Assembly (NCBI GenBank): GCA_910577925.1
Contig: CAJTOI010000004.1
Coordinates: 62,001-126,000 of the forward strand
Length of the DNA: 64,000 bases
Direction: 5' to 3'
Origin: an uncultured Roseburia sp.
GTDB taxonomy: Bacteria; Bacillota; Clostridia; Lachnospirales; Lachnospiraceae
Below the pieces are notes generated by a model that was given only the letters and a program-made list of their open reading frames with translations, was not told the DNA's origin and searched no databases. The position numbers and the translations under genes are program-made. Below are positions 1 to 8,843 of this stretch, in pieces. The stretch's first letter is position 1; the number at the start of each line of letters is the position of its first letter.

Positions 1-912
1 CTGCTTTCTCACCCACTGCACGTAGTCGCTCACGCCTTGCGCAAAGGACACGCTCTTCCGGTAGCCGGTCTTTTTGAGCAGCGTGATATCCGCGCGCCAG
101 TTCCTCGGATCACCCGCCTTTACCTTGCCGTTAAACGTCACGATATCCGGGCTCTCCCCGAGCTGCTCCGCATAGGAGTGCGCCAGCTCGCGGATCGGAA
201 TCTCCTCCCCGTTCGCCACGTTAAAGATCTCTTCCTCGCCCTCGTATTTTATGATGCAGTCGATCGCGCGCATAATATCCGCCACATGGATATAGTCCCT
301 CGTCTCGTCCCCGGTCCCGAATAAGTCGATAGTTCCGGACGTTTGATATTTTTGATAGATATCCCAGAAAATCTGCTTGCGGATACCGCTGCCGTAGGCC
401 GAGAAGATGCGGATGCTCCGGGTGCGGTAACCGTGCACCTCGTTGTAATAGTGACATAACTGCTCACACATCAGCTTGTGCAGACCGTAGGGGGAAATCG
501 GCGCCGGGGCATCCCCCTCGCGGATCGGCAGCCGCACGGGATTGCCGTACACGGCCGCGCTCGACATAAAAATAATCTTCGGCTTCTTCTCGATGGCGGC
601 AAGCGCGATCAGCAGCTGATACAGGCTGTGCAGATTGCCGTCGAGATCCGCCATCGGATTTACCACGGAAGCCCCCACATTTGCGCTTCCCGCACAGTGC
701 AGAATCACGTCCGGCTGCACGCTGCCCATAATCATCGAGAGCTCCGCCGGGTCCTTTGACATATTGCACTGATAATAGGTCAGCCTGCCGTCCGCCCCGC
801 CGACGCATTTCTCCGCAATGTCGATCCCGATTATGTCGTATTCTTTTTCAAAATATTCTCTGGCGCTTCTCCCGATAAATCCGTTTGCGCCGGTAATCAC
901 CATTTTTTTCAT
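1..912 (-). CDS. NAD-dependent epimerase/dehydratase, 3' end outside the window
   Basis: An extended short-chain dehydrogenase/reductase that probably modifies a nucleotide sugar for the adjoining polysaccharide genes. All 304 codons visible are open and no stop is reached, so the C-terminus lies off the left edge. The Rossmann motif GANGFIG is at residues 8-14, the catalytic Ser region at about 117-123 (SSAAVYG) and the YxxxK pair at Tyr142/Lys146. The ATG at 912 is preceded by AGAGGAG. Substrate cannot be decided: UDP-glucose 4-epimerase-like and dTDP-sugar reductase-like enzymes share these motifs. A possible terminator separates it from the upstream glycosyltransferase gene, so it may have its own promoter. 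Confidence 0.85.
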   Translation of the reverse strand, partial: MKKMVITGANGFIGRSAREYFEKEYDIIGIDIAEKCVGGADGRLTYYQCNMSKDPAELSMIMGSVQPDVILHCAGSANVGASVVNPMADLDGNLHSLYQLLIALAAIEKKPKIIFMSSAAVYGNPVRLPIREGDAPAPISPYGLHKLMCEQLCHYYNEVHGYRTRSIRIFSAYGSGIRKQIFWDIYQKYQTSGTIDLFGTGDETRDYIHVADIMRAIDCIIKYEGEEEIFNVANGEEIPIRELAHSYAEQLGESPDIVTFNGKVKAGDPRNWRADITLLKKTGYRKSVSFAQGVSDYVQWVRKQ

Positions 913-973
913 GTCATTTCTCCTCTGCGCTTCAAATTTGCGGCTCCGGCACAAATTTGGGTGTGACATCTCA

Positions 974-1004
974 TTGAAAAAGTCACCCTTGATTGACAAA
1001 GGGT
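974..1004 (-). terminator. Possible rho-independent terminator
   Basis: Read on the minus strand, ACCCTT and AAGGGT form a short stem around an 8-nt loop, followed three bases later by five T. It lies just past the stop of the glycosyltransferase gene ending at 1009. The stem is only 6 bp, so it may be weak or a processing site. Confidence 0.4.
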
Positions 1005-1008
1005 ACTC

Positions 1009-2136
1009 TTACAGGAACACGCGCTCAAGCGCCTTTGCATACTCTTTCGCTTCCTCGTACATCCTCATAATACCATGTTCAGCGCTCTCCGAAAAGTCCA
1101 AAGACGCCGTCTGCACCATCAGCTCCGCAAGTTCCTCGGGATTGTGCGGATCAAACAGCAGGCATTTTTCGTTTTTCTGCTCTCTGTGCACCGGTATGTC
1201 GGAGAGCAGCACAGTCTTGTCAAGCACCTTTGCATCCTCGAGCACCGTGCCCCAGCCCTCACACAGCGACGGCTGCACCAGAAACCTTGCCCGCTTCATA
1301 ATGCACAGCTGCTCGGTCCGCTCCACAAACCCAAGCAGTTTGACGGCATCCCGCACGCCCGGCGCATCCATAATGTCCTTTAACTTATCGATATAAGCCG
1401 GGTTGCGGTAATCCTCAAGGTTTCCGGTAAACACGAAATCATAATCCGAAAGAAGCCCCCGGCTGCGGATGATCTCAATCGCTTTTACCGCCACGATGTG
1501 ATTCTTGTGCTGCCAGAACTGGTTCGGCAGATAGATGTAATTCTTTTTCAGGCCGAATTTCTCCGCGGCCGCCTGCTCCGTCTCCGGCGTAATCGCGCGG
1601 ATCTCCGGCTCAATATAAGAGACGAAATGAACGACCTCCACCGGGCACTTATGCCCGGGATAGAAGGTTTCCAGATCATGCTTTGCGTCATTGCTGCTCA
1701 GCACCATCGGATTTGTCCGCATGACCATCGCAAGGTCCGTCTGCTGCTTTGCCGCAAGCTCCTCCGGCCGGAAGAACTCCGGCAGCGTGCGGTGCTGAAA
1801 ATCCGGTATCCAGAATATGCCGCGCTTTGCAAACAGCTTTCCGATTTTATTGAGCTCCAGCGCATAGCAGTACTTTACGCCGCCGAACCAGATCAGCCGC
1901 ATCTCGTAAAACGCCAGTTTCAGCTTTCCCGTCCCCTCCCGGACCCGGATATCAATCTTCCCGCGGAAGCACTCAAAAATATCCGCATGCGCCGGGTCGA
2001 TCAACACGACAATCTCAAATTTTTCCGTGAGCGCCGGATTCTGCAGAATACTGAAAATAATATTTTTCAGATAATACAGGCCGCCGATCCAGCCCCGGTT
2101 CCCGAGACCGTTGAACAAAATTTTTTTCTTTTTCAT
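1009..2136 (-). CDS. Glycosyltransferase (GT-B fold, GT4-like)
   Basis: A 375-residue sugar transferase predicted to act at the cytoplasmic face on a lipid-linked repeat unit. The C-terminal half carries the donor-binding region with an EGWGTVLEDA segment, the Glu-x7-Glu-like signature of retaining GT4 enzymes. The N-terminus (MKKKKILFNGLGNRGW) starts directly in the acceptor-side Rossmann fold. I chose the ATG at 2136 because it overlaps the upstream stop as ATGA, which implies translational coupling. A longer reading with extra N-terminal residues is possible but lacks this logic. It is the last of four overlapping genes that form a tight operon. Donor and acceptor sugars are unknown. Confidence 0.8.
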   Translation of the reverse strand: MKKKKILFNGLGNRGWIGGLYYLKNIIFSILQNPALTEKFEIVVLIDPAHADIFECFRGKIDIRVREGTGKLKLAFYEMRLIWFGGVKYCYALELNKIGKLFAKRGIFWIPDFQHRTLPEFFRPEELAAKQQTDLAMVMRTNPMVLSSNDAKHDLETFYPGHKCPVEVVHFVSYIEPEIRAITPETEQAAAEKFGLKKNYIYLPNQFWQHKNHIVAVKAIEIIRSRGLLSDYDFVFTGNLEDYRNPAYIDKLKDIMDAPGVRDAVKLLGFVERTEQLCIMKRARFLVQPSLCEGWGTVLEDAKVLDKTVLLSDIPVHREQKNEKCLLFDPHNPEELAELMVQTASLDFSESAEHGIMRMYEEAKEYAKALERVFL

Positions 2137-3227
2137 AGTATATATTCCAATGCCTCCACGCATCCCTCCGCCACTCTGTCAAATGCAAATTCCTGCGCTT
2201 TCTCATAGCTTCTCTTTCCCATGCGGGCAAGCCGCTCCTCGTCCGAAAAGAGTTCTTCAATCACGCCGGCAAACGCATCGGCGTCCTCCGGGTCCACGAT
2301 TTTTCCGTTCCCGTCCTCCTCGATCAAATCGGCTGCACCGTCCGCGTACTTTGACGAGACAACGGGCAGAGACGCGCACATAGCCTCCAGAATCACCAGG
2401 CCGAAGCAGTCTTCCCGCGTGGGAAGGACAAAGATATCCGACGCGCTGTAAAGCTCGCGCAGCGCTTCTCCCTCCACGTAGCCCCGAAACTCAATGCGGT
2501 CCGAAATCCCGAGCTTTGCTGCCTGCTCTGTCAGCGCTTCTTTCTCCTGCCCTTCGCCGACAATCACAAGCCGGATATCTTCCGGCGTCTTTTCCAAAGC
2601 CGGCAGCAGCAAATCGAGCCCCTTCCGCTGTATCAGGCTTCCCACATACAGAAGCTGCCGTCCGCCGTAATCGGATTTCTCCCGCAGATATTTGTGAATG
2701 TCCACCGTCAGATACGACAGGAAACATTTTTTTTCATCCGCCCCGTAGGCGATCTGCGCTTCTCTCGACGCGGTGCTGCTCGCCACAAACGCCGCCGCGC
2801 GCTTTATGACATAAGCCCGCGCAAGCCGCTGCACCCGTCCGATATGCCGCTCGGAGTGCAAAGTTCCGTCGGTCCAGCTCACAAACGGAATCTTTTTTCT
2901 CCTGCACCAGTGCACGGCGCGCAGAATCGTCGGATTGTACTCCATCGCAAACACCGCATCCGGCTTTATCTCTGCAAGCGCCCGCTCCACGCCGACCGGC
3001 ACAAACACATACCGGTCGTCAAAGCGTTTTCGGATGATAATCGTTTTTGATTTTAAAATCGTGTAATTGGAAAGCCCCCGAAGTTCCACGCTCCATTTTC
3101 GGTTCTCCATGCCGGCGCCGGAAAACAGTACATGAAATTCATACTGCGGATAGTTTTTCTGTAAAAACGAAAAAAAATCTACGCGGTAGGGGGACGGTAT
3201 ATTTGTGATAAACAGCGCTCTTTTCAT
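2133..3227 (-). CDS. Glycosyltransferase family 4 protein
   Basis: A 364-residue GT-B enzyme with both Rossmann-like halves. The N-terminus (MKRALFITNIPSPYRVDFF) is typical of GT4 enzymes that extend surface polysaccharide. The C-terminal donor domain contains LYVGSLIQRKGLDLLLPAL followed by the EDCFGLVILEA signature with two conserved Glu. There is no signal peptide or membrane segment, so it is expected to be cytosolic or peripheral. Both ends overlap neighbouring genes by 4 nt (ATGA), so it is translated as part of one polycistronic unit. Sugar specificity cannot be read from the sequence. Confidence 0.85.
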   Translation of the reverse strand: MKRALFITNIPSPYRVDFFSFLQKNYPQYEFHVLFSGAGMENRKWSVELRGLSNYTILKSKTIIIRKRFDDRYVFVPVGVERALAEIKPDAVFAMEYNPTILRAVHWCRRKKIPFVSWTDGTLHSERHIGRVQRLARAYVIKRAAAFVASSTASREAQIAYGADEKKCFLSYLTVDIHKYLREKSDYGGRQLLYVGSLIQRKGLDLLLPALEKTPEDIRLVIVGEGQEKEALTEQAAKLGISDRIEFRGYVEGEALRELYSASDIFVLPTREDCFGLVILEAMCASLPVVSSKYADGAADLIEEDGNGKIVDPEDADAFAGVIEELFSDEERLARMGKRSYEKAQEFAFDRVAEGCVEALEYIL

Positions 3228-4411
3228 TTTGATATGTCCTCGTATATCTCCATCAGCATCCTGTAATTGTCTTCCGGCCGAAGCCTTGTCTCGTAAAAAC
3301 TGCGCGCATTTTCTTTCAGCTCCGCCAGATTCATCCGGTTAAAGGCCCGAATCCGCTCCGCCAGATCCTCCGCGGAATTGTAGGTAAATTTTACCCCGGT
3401 CTTGCCCTCCTGCACCATGCCGTCCATATTTCCGACCCGGCCGGCAATCACCGGCACACCGTAGGAGTATGCCTCCGCAATCGTCATCGCAAACGCCTCA
3501 TAGCACTGGGACGTCATAATCACCGCTTTCGCGTGATAAAAGCGCTCGGACATCTCCTCCTTCTGGAGGTATCCGAGGAACCGGACATTTTCCATGTGAT
3601 GCTCCGCCACATAGGCTTGCATCTCCTCCATCATCGGCCCTCTCCCCGCAATGTAGAGCCGCTCTCCGGGAAGTTTCTCAAACGCCTTTATCGCGATGTC
3701 AACGCCCTTTAACGCCTCCACGCGGCCCGCAAACAGGAAATAGTCCTCCGCCTCTCTGTTCTCTTTGGGCACGATGCCCTCCGCGAACGTGAAATTCGGT
3801 TTGATGTAGACTCTGTCGGGATCGACGATCTGCTTTTTTAAAGAATTGAGCAGCTTATTTCGGTTAAACTCCGTAAGGCAGATAAAGTTGACTTTGCGGT
3901 AGGTGCCGAGCAGCCTGTGAATCTGCAGAATCGCCGCGCTGACGACGGTCTGCGCCATGCTTCCGCGGTAGCATCTGTGACGCACCGCACATTTCATGCC
4001 GCCCTCCACACACTCCTCGCAGATCACATTGTCCCGGAAAAAAGACCCTGCCGGGCACAGCATGCGGAAATTGTGAAGCGTCTGCACCACCGGAACCCGG
4101 CATCGGTTCGCCGCATAAAATACCGACGGGCTCACCATCGTGAGCGTATTGTGCACATGAACGATATCAATCTTATTCTCCCGGATAATCCGCTTTACCT
4201 CCCGCGCCGTCCGAAAAGAATAGACCGCGGTAAACGGCAGCAGAAGCTTTCCGGGCAATCCCGCCTCCCGCAGCTCGCTGTTGGAGCGGTAGTAGGTGTA
4301 CACCTTGTGCCCGTGCTCCTCAAGCAGCCGCTTTTCGTTGCGCACCACCACATCCTCGCCGCCCGGAATCTGATAAAAATTGTGAACCTGTAAAATATGG
4401 TAATTTTTCAC
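3224..4411 (-). CDS. Glycosyltransferase family 4 protein
   Basis: A 395-residue GT4 enzyme. The N-terminal acceptor domain contains HNFYQIPGGEDVVVRNE, a sequence typical of Firmicute and cyanobacterial GT4 proteins. The C-terminal domain has FLFAGRVEALKGVDIAIKA and the YEAFAMTIAEAYSYG segment with the Glu pair. A Cys-rich insertion (CEECVEGGMKCAVRHRC, about residues 131-147) could bind metal, but this is unproven. It overlaps the polymerase gene upstream and the next glycosyltransferase downstream by 4 nt each, placing it mid-operon. It likely adds one sugar of the repeat unit. Confidence 0.85.
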   Translation of the reverse strand: MKNYHILQVHNFYQIPGGEDVVVRNEKRLLEEHGHKVYTYYRSNSELREAGLPGKLLLPFTAVYSFRTAREVKRIIRENKIDIVHVHNTLTMVSPSVFYAANRCRVPVVQTLHNFRMLCPAGSFFRDNVICEECVEGGMKCAVRHRCYRGSMAQTVVSAAILQIHRLLGTYRKVNFICLTEFNRNKLLNSLKKQIVDPDRVYIKPNFTFAEGIVPKENREAEDYFLFAGRVEALKGVDIAIKAFEKLPGERLYIAGRGPMMEEMQAYVAEHHMENVRFLGYLQKEEMSERFYHAKAVIMTSQCYEAFAMTIAEAYSYGVPVIAGRVGNMDGMVQEGKTGVKFTYNSAEDLAERIRAFNRMNLAELKENARSFYETRLRPEDNYRMLMEIYEDISK

Positions 4412-5586
4412 ACTGCCTCCCTGTTTTCCGCCCTTTTTGCCTTCTCCGCCGTAAGTTCCATTCCCCGGTTCTCAAGCAGTCCCGGGAAAAGCAGTCCGCC
4501 GCACAACAGGATAAACGGGTTCATAAATCCGTTCATCACATACTGTTCCAGCACGCCGTACAGCGCCATCGCCGCGATAAACACCAGCTCCTTATAATGT
4601 CTGCCCCGGTACAGCCGAAACAGCGTCCATGACACCAGCGCAAAAAAGAACAATGCGACAAACACCCCGCAATACAGAAGCACAAACATGTAGGTATTGT
4701 CGATCAATCCGTGATAACTCGCGTAAAAAATTTCCTGTGTCCGCGGAAACAGCGCGATTCCCTGATCGATATAGTAGCTGTTCATGATATAGATTCGTCC
4801 CGACACAAAGTGGTTGATCAGATGCAGCAGCGGATTGCTGCCGTTATAGAGGACCATCGTCAGCAGGCTGAACACCGCTCCCACCGGAACCGACAGCGCC
4901 AGTATCAATTTCATTCTGTGGCTTTTTACGGTCTTGTCAAACACAATCAGTATCCACGCAAAGAAAAATACGGTAATGCCGGTGCGGCAGAACGTCAGTT
5001 CGTAAAACAGCAGCGCAACCGCCGAGGTCCCCAAAAACCACTTTATATTCAGCTTCTCGTAATTGTCGTAGAGCAGCAGCATCAGCGTCAGAAACACCGC
5101 CAGATAAGCCGTGTTCGGCTCGTTCATCGCAAAGCTGTAGACCGGGATCTCCACATATTTCGTGTCCGGCGTCGTCTTAAATCCGATATCAAACGCGCCG
5201 AATGTAGAACCCACGACAAGAATCGCAAGACTTATCACACGGATATAGACGCCCAGATGAATCAGCACCGGGAAGCTGCAGTTTTTCATGCCGAGAATCG
5301 TCAGAAAAAGCAGCAGCCAGGTATTCTGCTTTGTTATGACCGAAAGCGCCAGCCCGAGTCCGATTAAAAGCGCAATCCAGGCGACCTCCCGCAGCGTGTA
5401 TTTGGTTGTGACGATTTTAATTCCCAAAAATGTCATTGCAAACGCAAAGAAATATTTGTAGATAAAATCACCGTGGTCATAGGTAAACGCCTTCATCAGT
5501 ATGTTGATGGAAAAATACCCGTAGAATGCGATAATCCCTACTTCCTGCCAGTTTACCCTGCCGCAATACTCTTTTATTCTATCCAT
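4408..5586 (-). CDS. O-antigen polymerase-like membrane protein (Wzy-type)
   Basis: A 392-residue polytopic protein with roughly ten hydrophobic segments and a large mid-protein loop (about residues 230-300, including NSYYIDQGIALFPRTQE). This is the usual layout of Wzy/Wzx-dependent polymerases of the WaaL/Wzy family. Wzy proteins join lipid-linked repeat units on the outer face of the membrane and are poorly conserved, so the call rests on topology and context between glycosyltransferases and a Wzz-like gene. It overlaps the downstream GT4 gene by 4 nt. An alternative is an O-antigen ligase-like protein. Confidence 0.65.
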   Translation of the reverse strand: MDRIKEYCGRVNWQEVGIIAFYGYFSINILMKAFTYDHGDFIYKYFFAFAMTFLGIKIVTTKYTLREVAWIALLIGLGLALSVITKQNTWLLLFLTILGMKNCSFPVLIHLGVYIRVISLAILVVGSTFGAFDIGFKTTPDTKYVEIPVYSFAMNEPNTAYLAVFLTLMLLLYDNYEKLNIKWFLGTSAVALLFYELTFCRTGITVFFFAWILIVFDKTVKSHRMKLILALSVPVGAVFSLLTMVLYNGSNPLLHLINHFVSGRIYIMNSYYIDQGIALFPRTQEIFYASYHGLIDNTYMFVLLYCGVFVALFFFALVSWTLFRLYRGRHYKELVFIAAMALYGVLEQYVMNGFMNPFILLCGGLLFPGLLENRGMELTAEKAKRAENREAV

Positions 5587-5643
5587 AAAACTTCATGCCC
5601 TTTCTCTGACGGAACAAAAAACATGTCTCTCCCCGTCAGCGTG

Positions 5644-6423
5644 CTACTCCGCTCTGCGGTACACCGCATAGACGTCGTCGATCACCGCCGCAAGCTCATA
5701 GCCGTAGCCTGTCAAATCCTCCGGTATCCGGTGAAAATCCGTGTTAAACACAATAAATCTGCAGTTTTTCTCTCCCGCAACGCGCGTCACAAACGCCACG
5801 TCCGGCGTCTCGCTGCTCATCTGGGCATAGACGGCCGCTTCCTCCTCGCCGATGTCCGAGATAAATCCGCCCGCGTTTCTCCCGTACAGCAGACAGACGG
5901 AAGTCGAATACTGCCGGATAGAACAGAGCAGCTCATTCGGCACAATCACCGTCTCTTTCCACGACTGCAGCTGCCCCATGATGTAATCGCAGATGTGAAT
6001 CGCCGCGTCCGGCAGCTCGTACTCGTTTTCCTTCTCCCGGTACGTCTCCGGCGTAAAAACCGCCCTGCCGCTGACCGCGATGCAGACGCATGCCAGCACG
6101 ATCACACCGACCCGCAGCACGTCTCTCTTTACCCCCGCGGCAAGGCGCGTCAGCGTGTAGGCAATGACAAACGAAATCGGCAGCATCCACAGCAGCCGCC
6201 AATACACGCCGGTCAGAAAGCGTGTCCCCACGTATTTAAAAAATACAGGGTTAAAAAAGAGCAGCAGCGCCAGCGCTGAGGGCCAGACCAGTAAGCGCCG
6301 CTCCCGTTTCCCCCAGAAGAAGCAGCACGCCAGCGCCGCGCAAAACAGCAGCCAGTGCAGCAGCCCTCCTCTTCCGCCTATGAAGTTTAAAAATTCCTCC
6401 CAAACGGCATGTACATATTCCAT
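5644..6423 (-). CDS. C-terminal part of a DUF6077-like membrane protein
   Basis: A 259-residue product with four or five hydrophobic segments (first at about 19-35) and a soluble C-terminal region with VIVPNELLCSIRQYSTS. It lies in exactly the same frame as the upstream gene, separated only by a TGA and four codons, and together the two make about 636 residues. That is close to the length I recall for undivided DUF6077 proteins. It has its own ATG at 6423 with AAAGGAAC about 6 nt upstream, so separate translation is possible. It is therefore either the second half of a nonsense-split gene or a naturally separate subunit. Function is unknown; the context suggests sugar transfer at the membrane. 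Confidence 0.6.
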   Translation of the reverse strand: MEYVHAVWEEFLNFIGGRGGLLHWLLFCAALACCFFWGKRERRLLVWPSALALLLFFNPVFFKYVGTRFLTGVYWRLLWMLPISFVIAYTLTRLAAGVKRDVLRVGVIVLACVCIAVSGRAVFTPETYREKENEYELPDAAIHICDYIMGQLQSWKETVIVPNELLCSIRQYSTSVCLLYGRNAGGFISDIGEEEAAVYAQMSSETPDVAFVTRVAGEKNCRFIVFNTDFHRIPEDLTGYGYELAAVIDDVYAVYRRAE

Positions 6424-6435
6424 AAACAGTTCCTT

Positions 6436-7557
6436 TCACCTGAACCCAAACAGATAATATCCCAGAAATACCGCGCACGGCAGCGCCGCTCCCCAGACCG
6501 CAAGCAGCCGCTTCCATTTCCTGTGACGGCAGAAGTCCACGATCCCGTATATCATCAGAACAATCGGGGACGTTACGATGCCGATTCCCGACAGCATACA
6601 GCCGCCCGCCGCAGTCACATAGAGCAGCGCAGTCTCAGCCGTCCCTTTCCCCTTCAATATCCGGCAGAACAGGTAAAACAGCAGCGGAAGCAGAAAGCTT
6701 GCGCACACCGCTTTCCCCTGCCAGATGCGCAGCAGCAGCATGGATGCCAGCGTGTGCGTCGACGTATAACCAAACAGATGAATGACCGACAGGAAAATCA
6801 GAAAAAGAGCCGTCTTTTCCCTGTCCCCGCCAAACAGCTCCGATCCGATCAGCGCATACAGTCCGTAGCACAGCAAAATCAGAAAAAACGGCAGGTAAGA
6901 GTGGGCCAGAACCGCCGGTGCAAGCCCGCAGATATTCGACTGCATCGCCAGAAACATCGCCCACGGAGAGGTCAGATCCTTGCGCACCTCCCCTACATCC
7001 CAGTACATAAAGTCTGCTTCAATCGGGCTGTCCTGATACATGGAATCGTGCACGACCGCCGACACCGCCTCCGCGATAAACCGTGCGTCGTCGTCGTCGC
7101 TGTGCTCATAGCGCGCGGGAATATAGGCCTGCAGCAAGATCAGAACCGCCGCAAGAACCCCGAAAATAATCGGAAAAACACGCCTTCCTCCCTCTGCGCA
7201 GTCCTTCTTGTCCGCGGCGGCATTCTTTTTTAAATCCGTACCCGCGGCAGAGTCTTTCTCCCCCGCGAAAAGCTGCCCGCCCCGTTTCACCAGAAACAGG
7301 ACAAACGCTGCCGCCGCGAGCAATTCCATGCAGAATTCCCACACCGCCTGTGCTTCCGACAGCTTTCTCCCGAGCGCAACCATCGGCACAAACACGAGCT
7401 GTCCGGCCGCGAGCATCGTCGCAAAGCCGAACACCCATGCATGCAGGACGCGGCTTGCGCGCCCTCTGATACGCAGCGCCCCGGTCCATATGGTCCCGAT
7501 CCACACAGGCGCCAGGACAAACATCAGGCTCAAAACCAGAACCGGTTTAAGATTCAT
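6436..7557 (-). CDS. N-terminal part of a DUF6077-like membrane protein
   Basis: A 373-residue membrane protein with about nine hydrophobic segments. A long cytoplasmic-looking linker (about residues 92-125) and an acidic cluster EHSDDDDARF (about 151-160) sit in the first large loop, where GT-C type membrane glycosyltransferases keep catalytic acids. This resembles proteins annotated as DUF6077 in clostridial polysaccharide loci. It ends at a TGA (6436-6438) beyond which the frame stays open into the next gene. It starts inside the last codons of the Wzz-like gene (11-nt overlap), so it belongs to the same operon. Confidence 0.6.
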   Translation of the reverse strand: MNLKPVLVLSLMFVLAPVWIGTIWTGALRIRGRASRVLHAWVFGFATMLAAGQLVFVPMVALGRKLSEAQAVWEFCMELLAAAAFVLFLVKRGGQLFAGEKDSAAGTDLKKNAAADKKDCAEGGRRVFPIIFGVLAAVLILLQAYIPARYEHSDDDDARFIAEAVSAVVHDSMYQDSPIEADFMYWDVGEVRKDLTSPWAMFLAMQSNICGLAPAVLAHSYLPFFLILLCYGLYALIGSELFGGDREKTALFLIFLSVIHLFGYTSTHTLASMLLLRIWQGKAVCASFLLPLLFYLFCRILKGKGTAETALLYVTAAGGCMLSGIGIVTSPIVLMIYGIVDFCRHRKWKRLLAVWGAALPCAVFLGYYLFGFR

Positions 7558-8827
7558 AGACCAAAACCCCTTCGATGCGGATTCCGCTTACATCCGCCGT
7601 GTTTTTGACACGATACATCACTTCGTTTTTCACTTCTTTTCTTCCGCAGGCCGCAAACGTCTTGTCACACAGCTTCGCCGCCGCGTAGGCATCCGCGCTG
7701 CCGGTCACATCCGGCGCGTTCACGATCACACAGTCGTACTCGCTGCGCTTCTGTTCCAGATACTTGGCAAAGCGCGTATTCATCACGAGATTAAAGTTCT
7801 TCTCGTCCTTACTGCTGCGGCTGACGGAATCGAGATAGGCATTGAGCGCCTGCGGCTTCGGCTCCTCGCCTTCGCCGAGAATCCACGCGCTGATGGAGCT
7901 GCCCTCTCCGGACTCTGCAAGATCGATATAAAGCGTCCGTTTCTGTTCGTTTGCCATGCTCATCGCCAGCTTTAACGCCGTGTCCTTCTTCGGGCACGAT
8001 ACCGGCATGCAGCAGACCGTGCGCGCCGGCTCCTCGTCGTCCCGCAGAAACAGCGCCAGCTTCTTAAAGCCTTCCTCATCGTCCATACCCTTTTTGAGAG
8101 TGTCAATAATCGGCGCATCAAACCCCTGACGCACCTCCTCCGCATTTTTCGGCTTTTTATAAATGAGCATCCAGAACGTGTAGAGCACCACCTCCACAAT
8201 CACTCCGAGCACCAGCCCCGCTACCGCTCCCTTGAGCACGCCTTTCCGGAAATCCTCCTCGGTGATGGAGTAGGACTCCAGCTTGTGAACCGTCGTCGCC
8301 GTATACGGTGCGTCAAGACTCTCGATACAGTCTGTCCCTATCATCTCCCGCGCGACTTCGCCTGTCGCCTTGGTCACCTGACGCAGAAATTCCTTCGCGT
8401 CCTCCTCGTCGTCAACGGTAAACTCATTGTAGTACGCCGGATAGTTAAGATACAGCGTCATGATGTCGGACACCTCGCCGACGGTCGGTTCAAACAGCTG
8501 CTGGTACCCCTCGAACGGCAGGTCATAGCCTGTATTCTCGATAAATCTGTCATAGGTACGGTTGCTGTAGGCAATTTTGATCATCGTTCCCACGCGCTCG
8601 ACCGAAGTCTCGTCACTGTAGGTCTTCACATAGACGGTCGCCACCGCCTGCTGAATATTCTCGTACAGCTCGCGCTCCACAAACTGGTGATTTGCCTTGT
8701 ATTTATATCCGCCCAGAATCCCGGCGCAGATCCCTGCAAAAATCACCGCAAGCCACCACATTCTCAGATTGTAGCGGATAATCTCCACCACGTTATACTC
8801 TTTGTCCAGATTATACTCCTTGTTCAT
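7547..8827 (-). CDS. Wzz-like chain-length protein with degenerate BY-kinase domain
   Basis: A 426-residue protein with two membrane segments flanking an extracytoplasmic region, the Wzz arrangement: one near residues 23-41 (LAVIFAGICAGILGG) and one near 200-220 (VAGLVLGVIVEVVLY). The C-terminal third aligns in layout with bacterial tyrosine kinases, but the Walker A position reads SCPKKDTA instead of GEGKST, and the Walker B region reads VIVNAPD. There is no Tyr cluster at the C-terminus. I infer a regulatory pseudo-kinase fused to Wzz. The start at 8827 is preferred because AAAGGA lies about 9 nt upstream; further ATG/in-frame starts exist at 8836 and 8863. Confidence 0.7.
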   Translation of the reverse strand: MNKEYNLDKEYNVVEIIRYNLRMWWLAVIFAGICAGILGGYKYKANHQFVERELYENIQQAVATVYVKTYSDETSVERVGTMIKIAYSNRTYDRFIENTGYDLPFEGYQQLFEPTVGEVSDIMTLYLNYPAYYNEFTVDDEEDAKEFLRQVTKATGEVAREMIGTDCIESLDAPYTATTVHKLESYSITEEDFRKGVLKGAVAGLVLGVIVEVVLYTFWMLIYKKPKNAEEVRQGFDAPIIDTLKKGMDDEEGFKKLALFLRDDEEPARTVCCMPVSCPKKDTALKLAMSMANEQKRTLYIDLAESGEGSSISAWILGEGEEPKPQALNAYLDSVSRSSKDEKNFNLVMNTRFAKYLEQKRSEYDCVIVNAPDVTGSADAYAAAKLCDKTFAACGRKEVKNEVMYRVKNTADVSGIRIEGVLVYES

Positions 8828-8843
8828 GCATTCCATCCTTTCT

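Noticed and set aside
6421..6438. Selenocysteine at the in-frame TGA
   Set aside because: No hairpin resembling a bacterial SECIS follows the TGA and the region is a loop between membrane helices.
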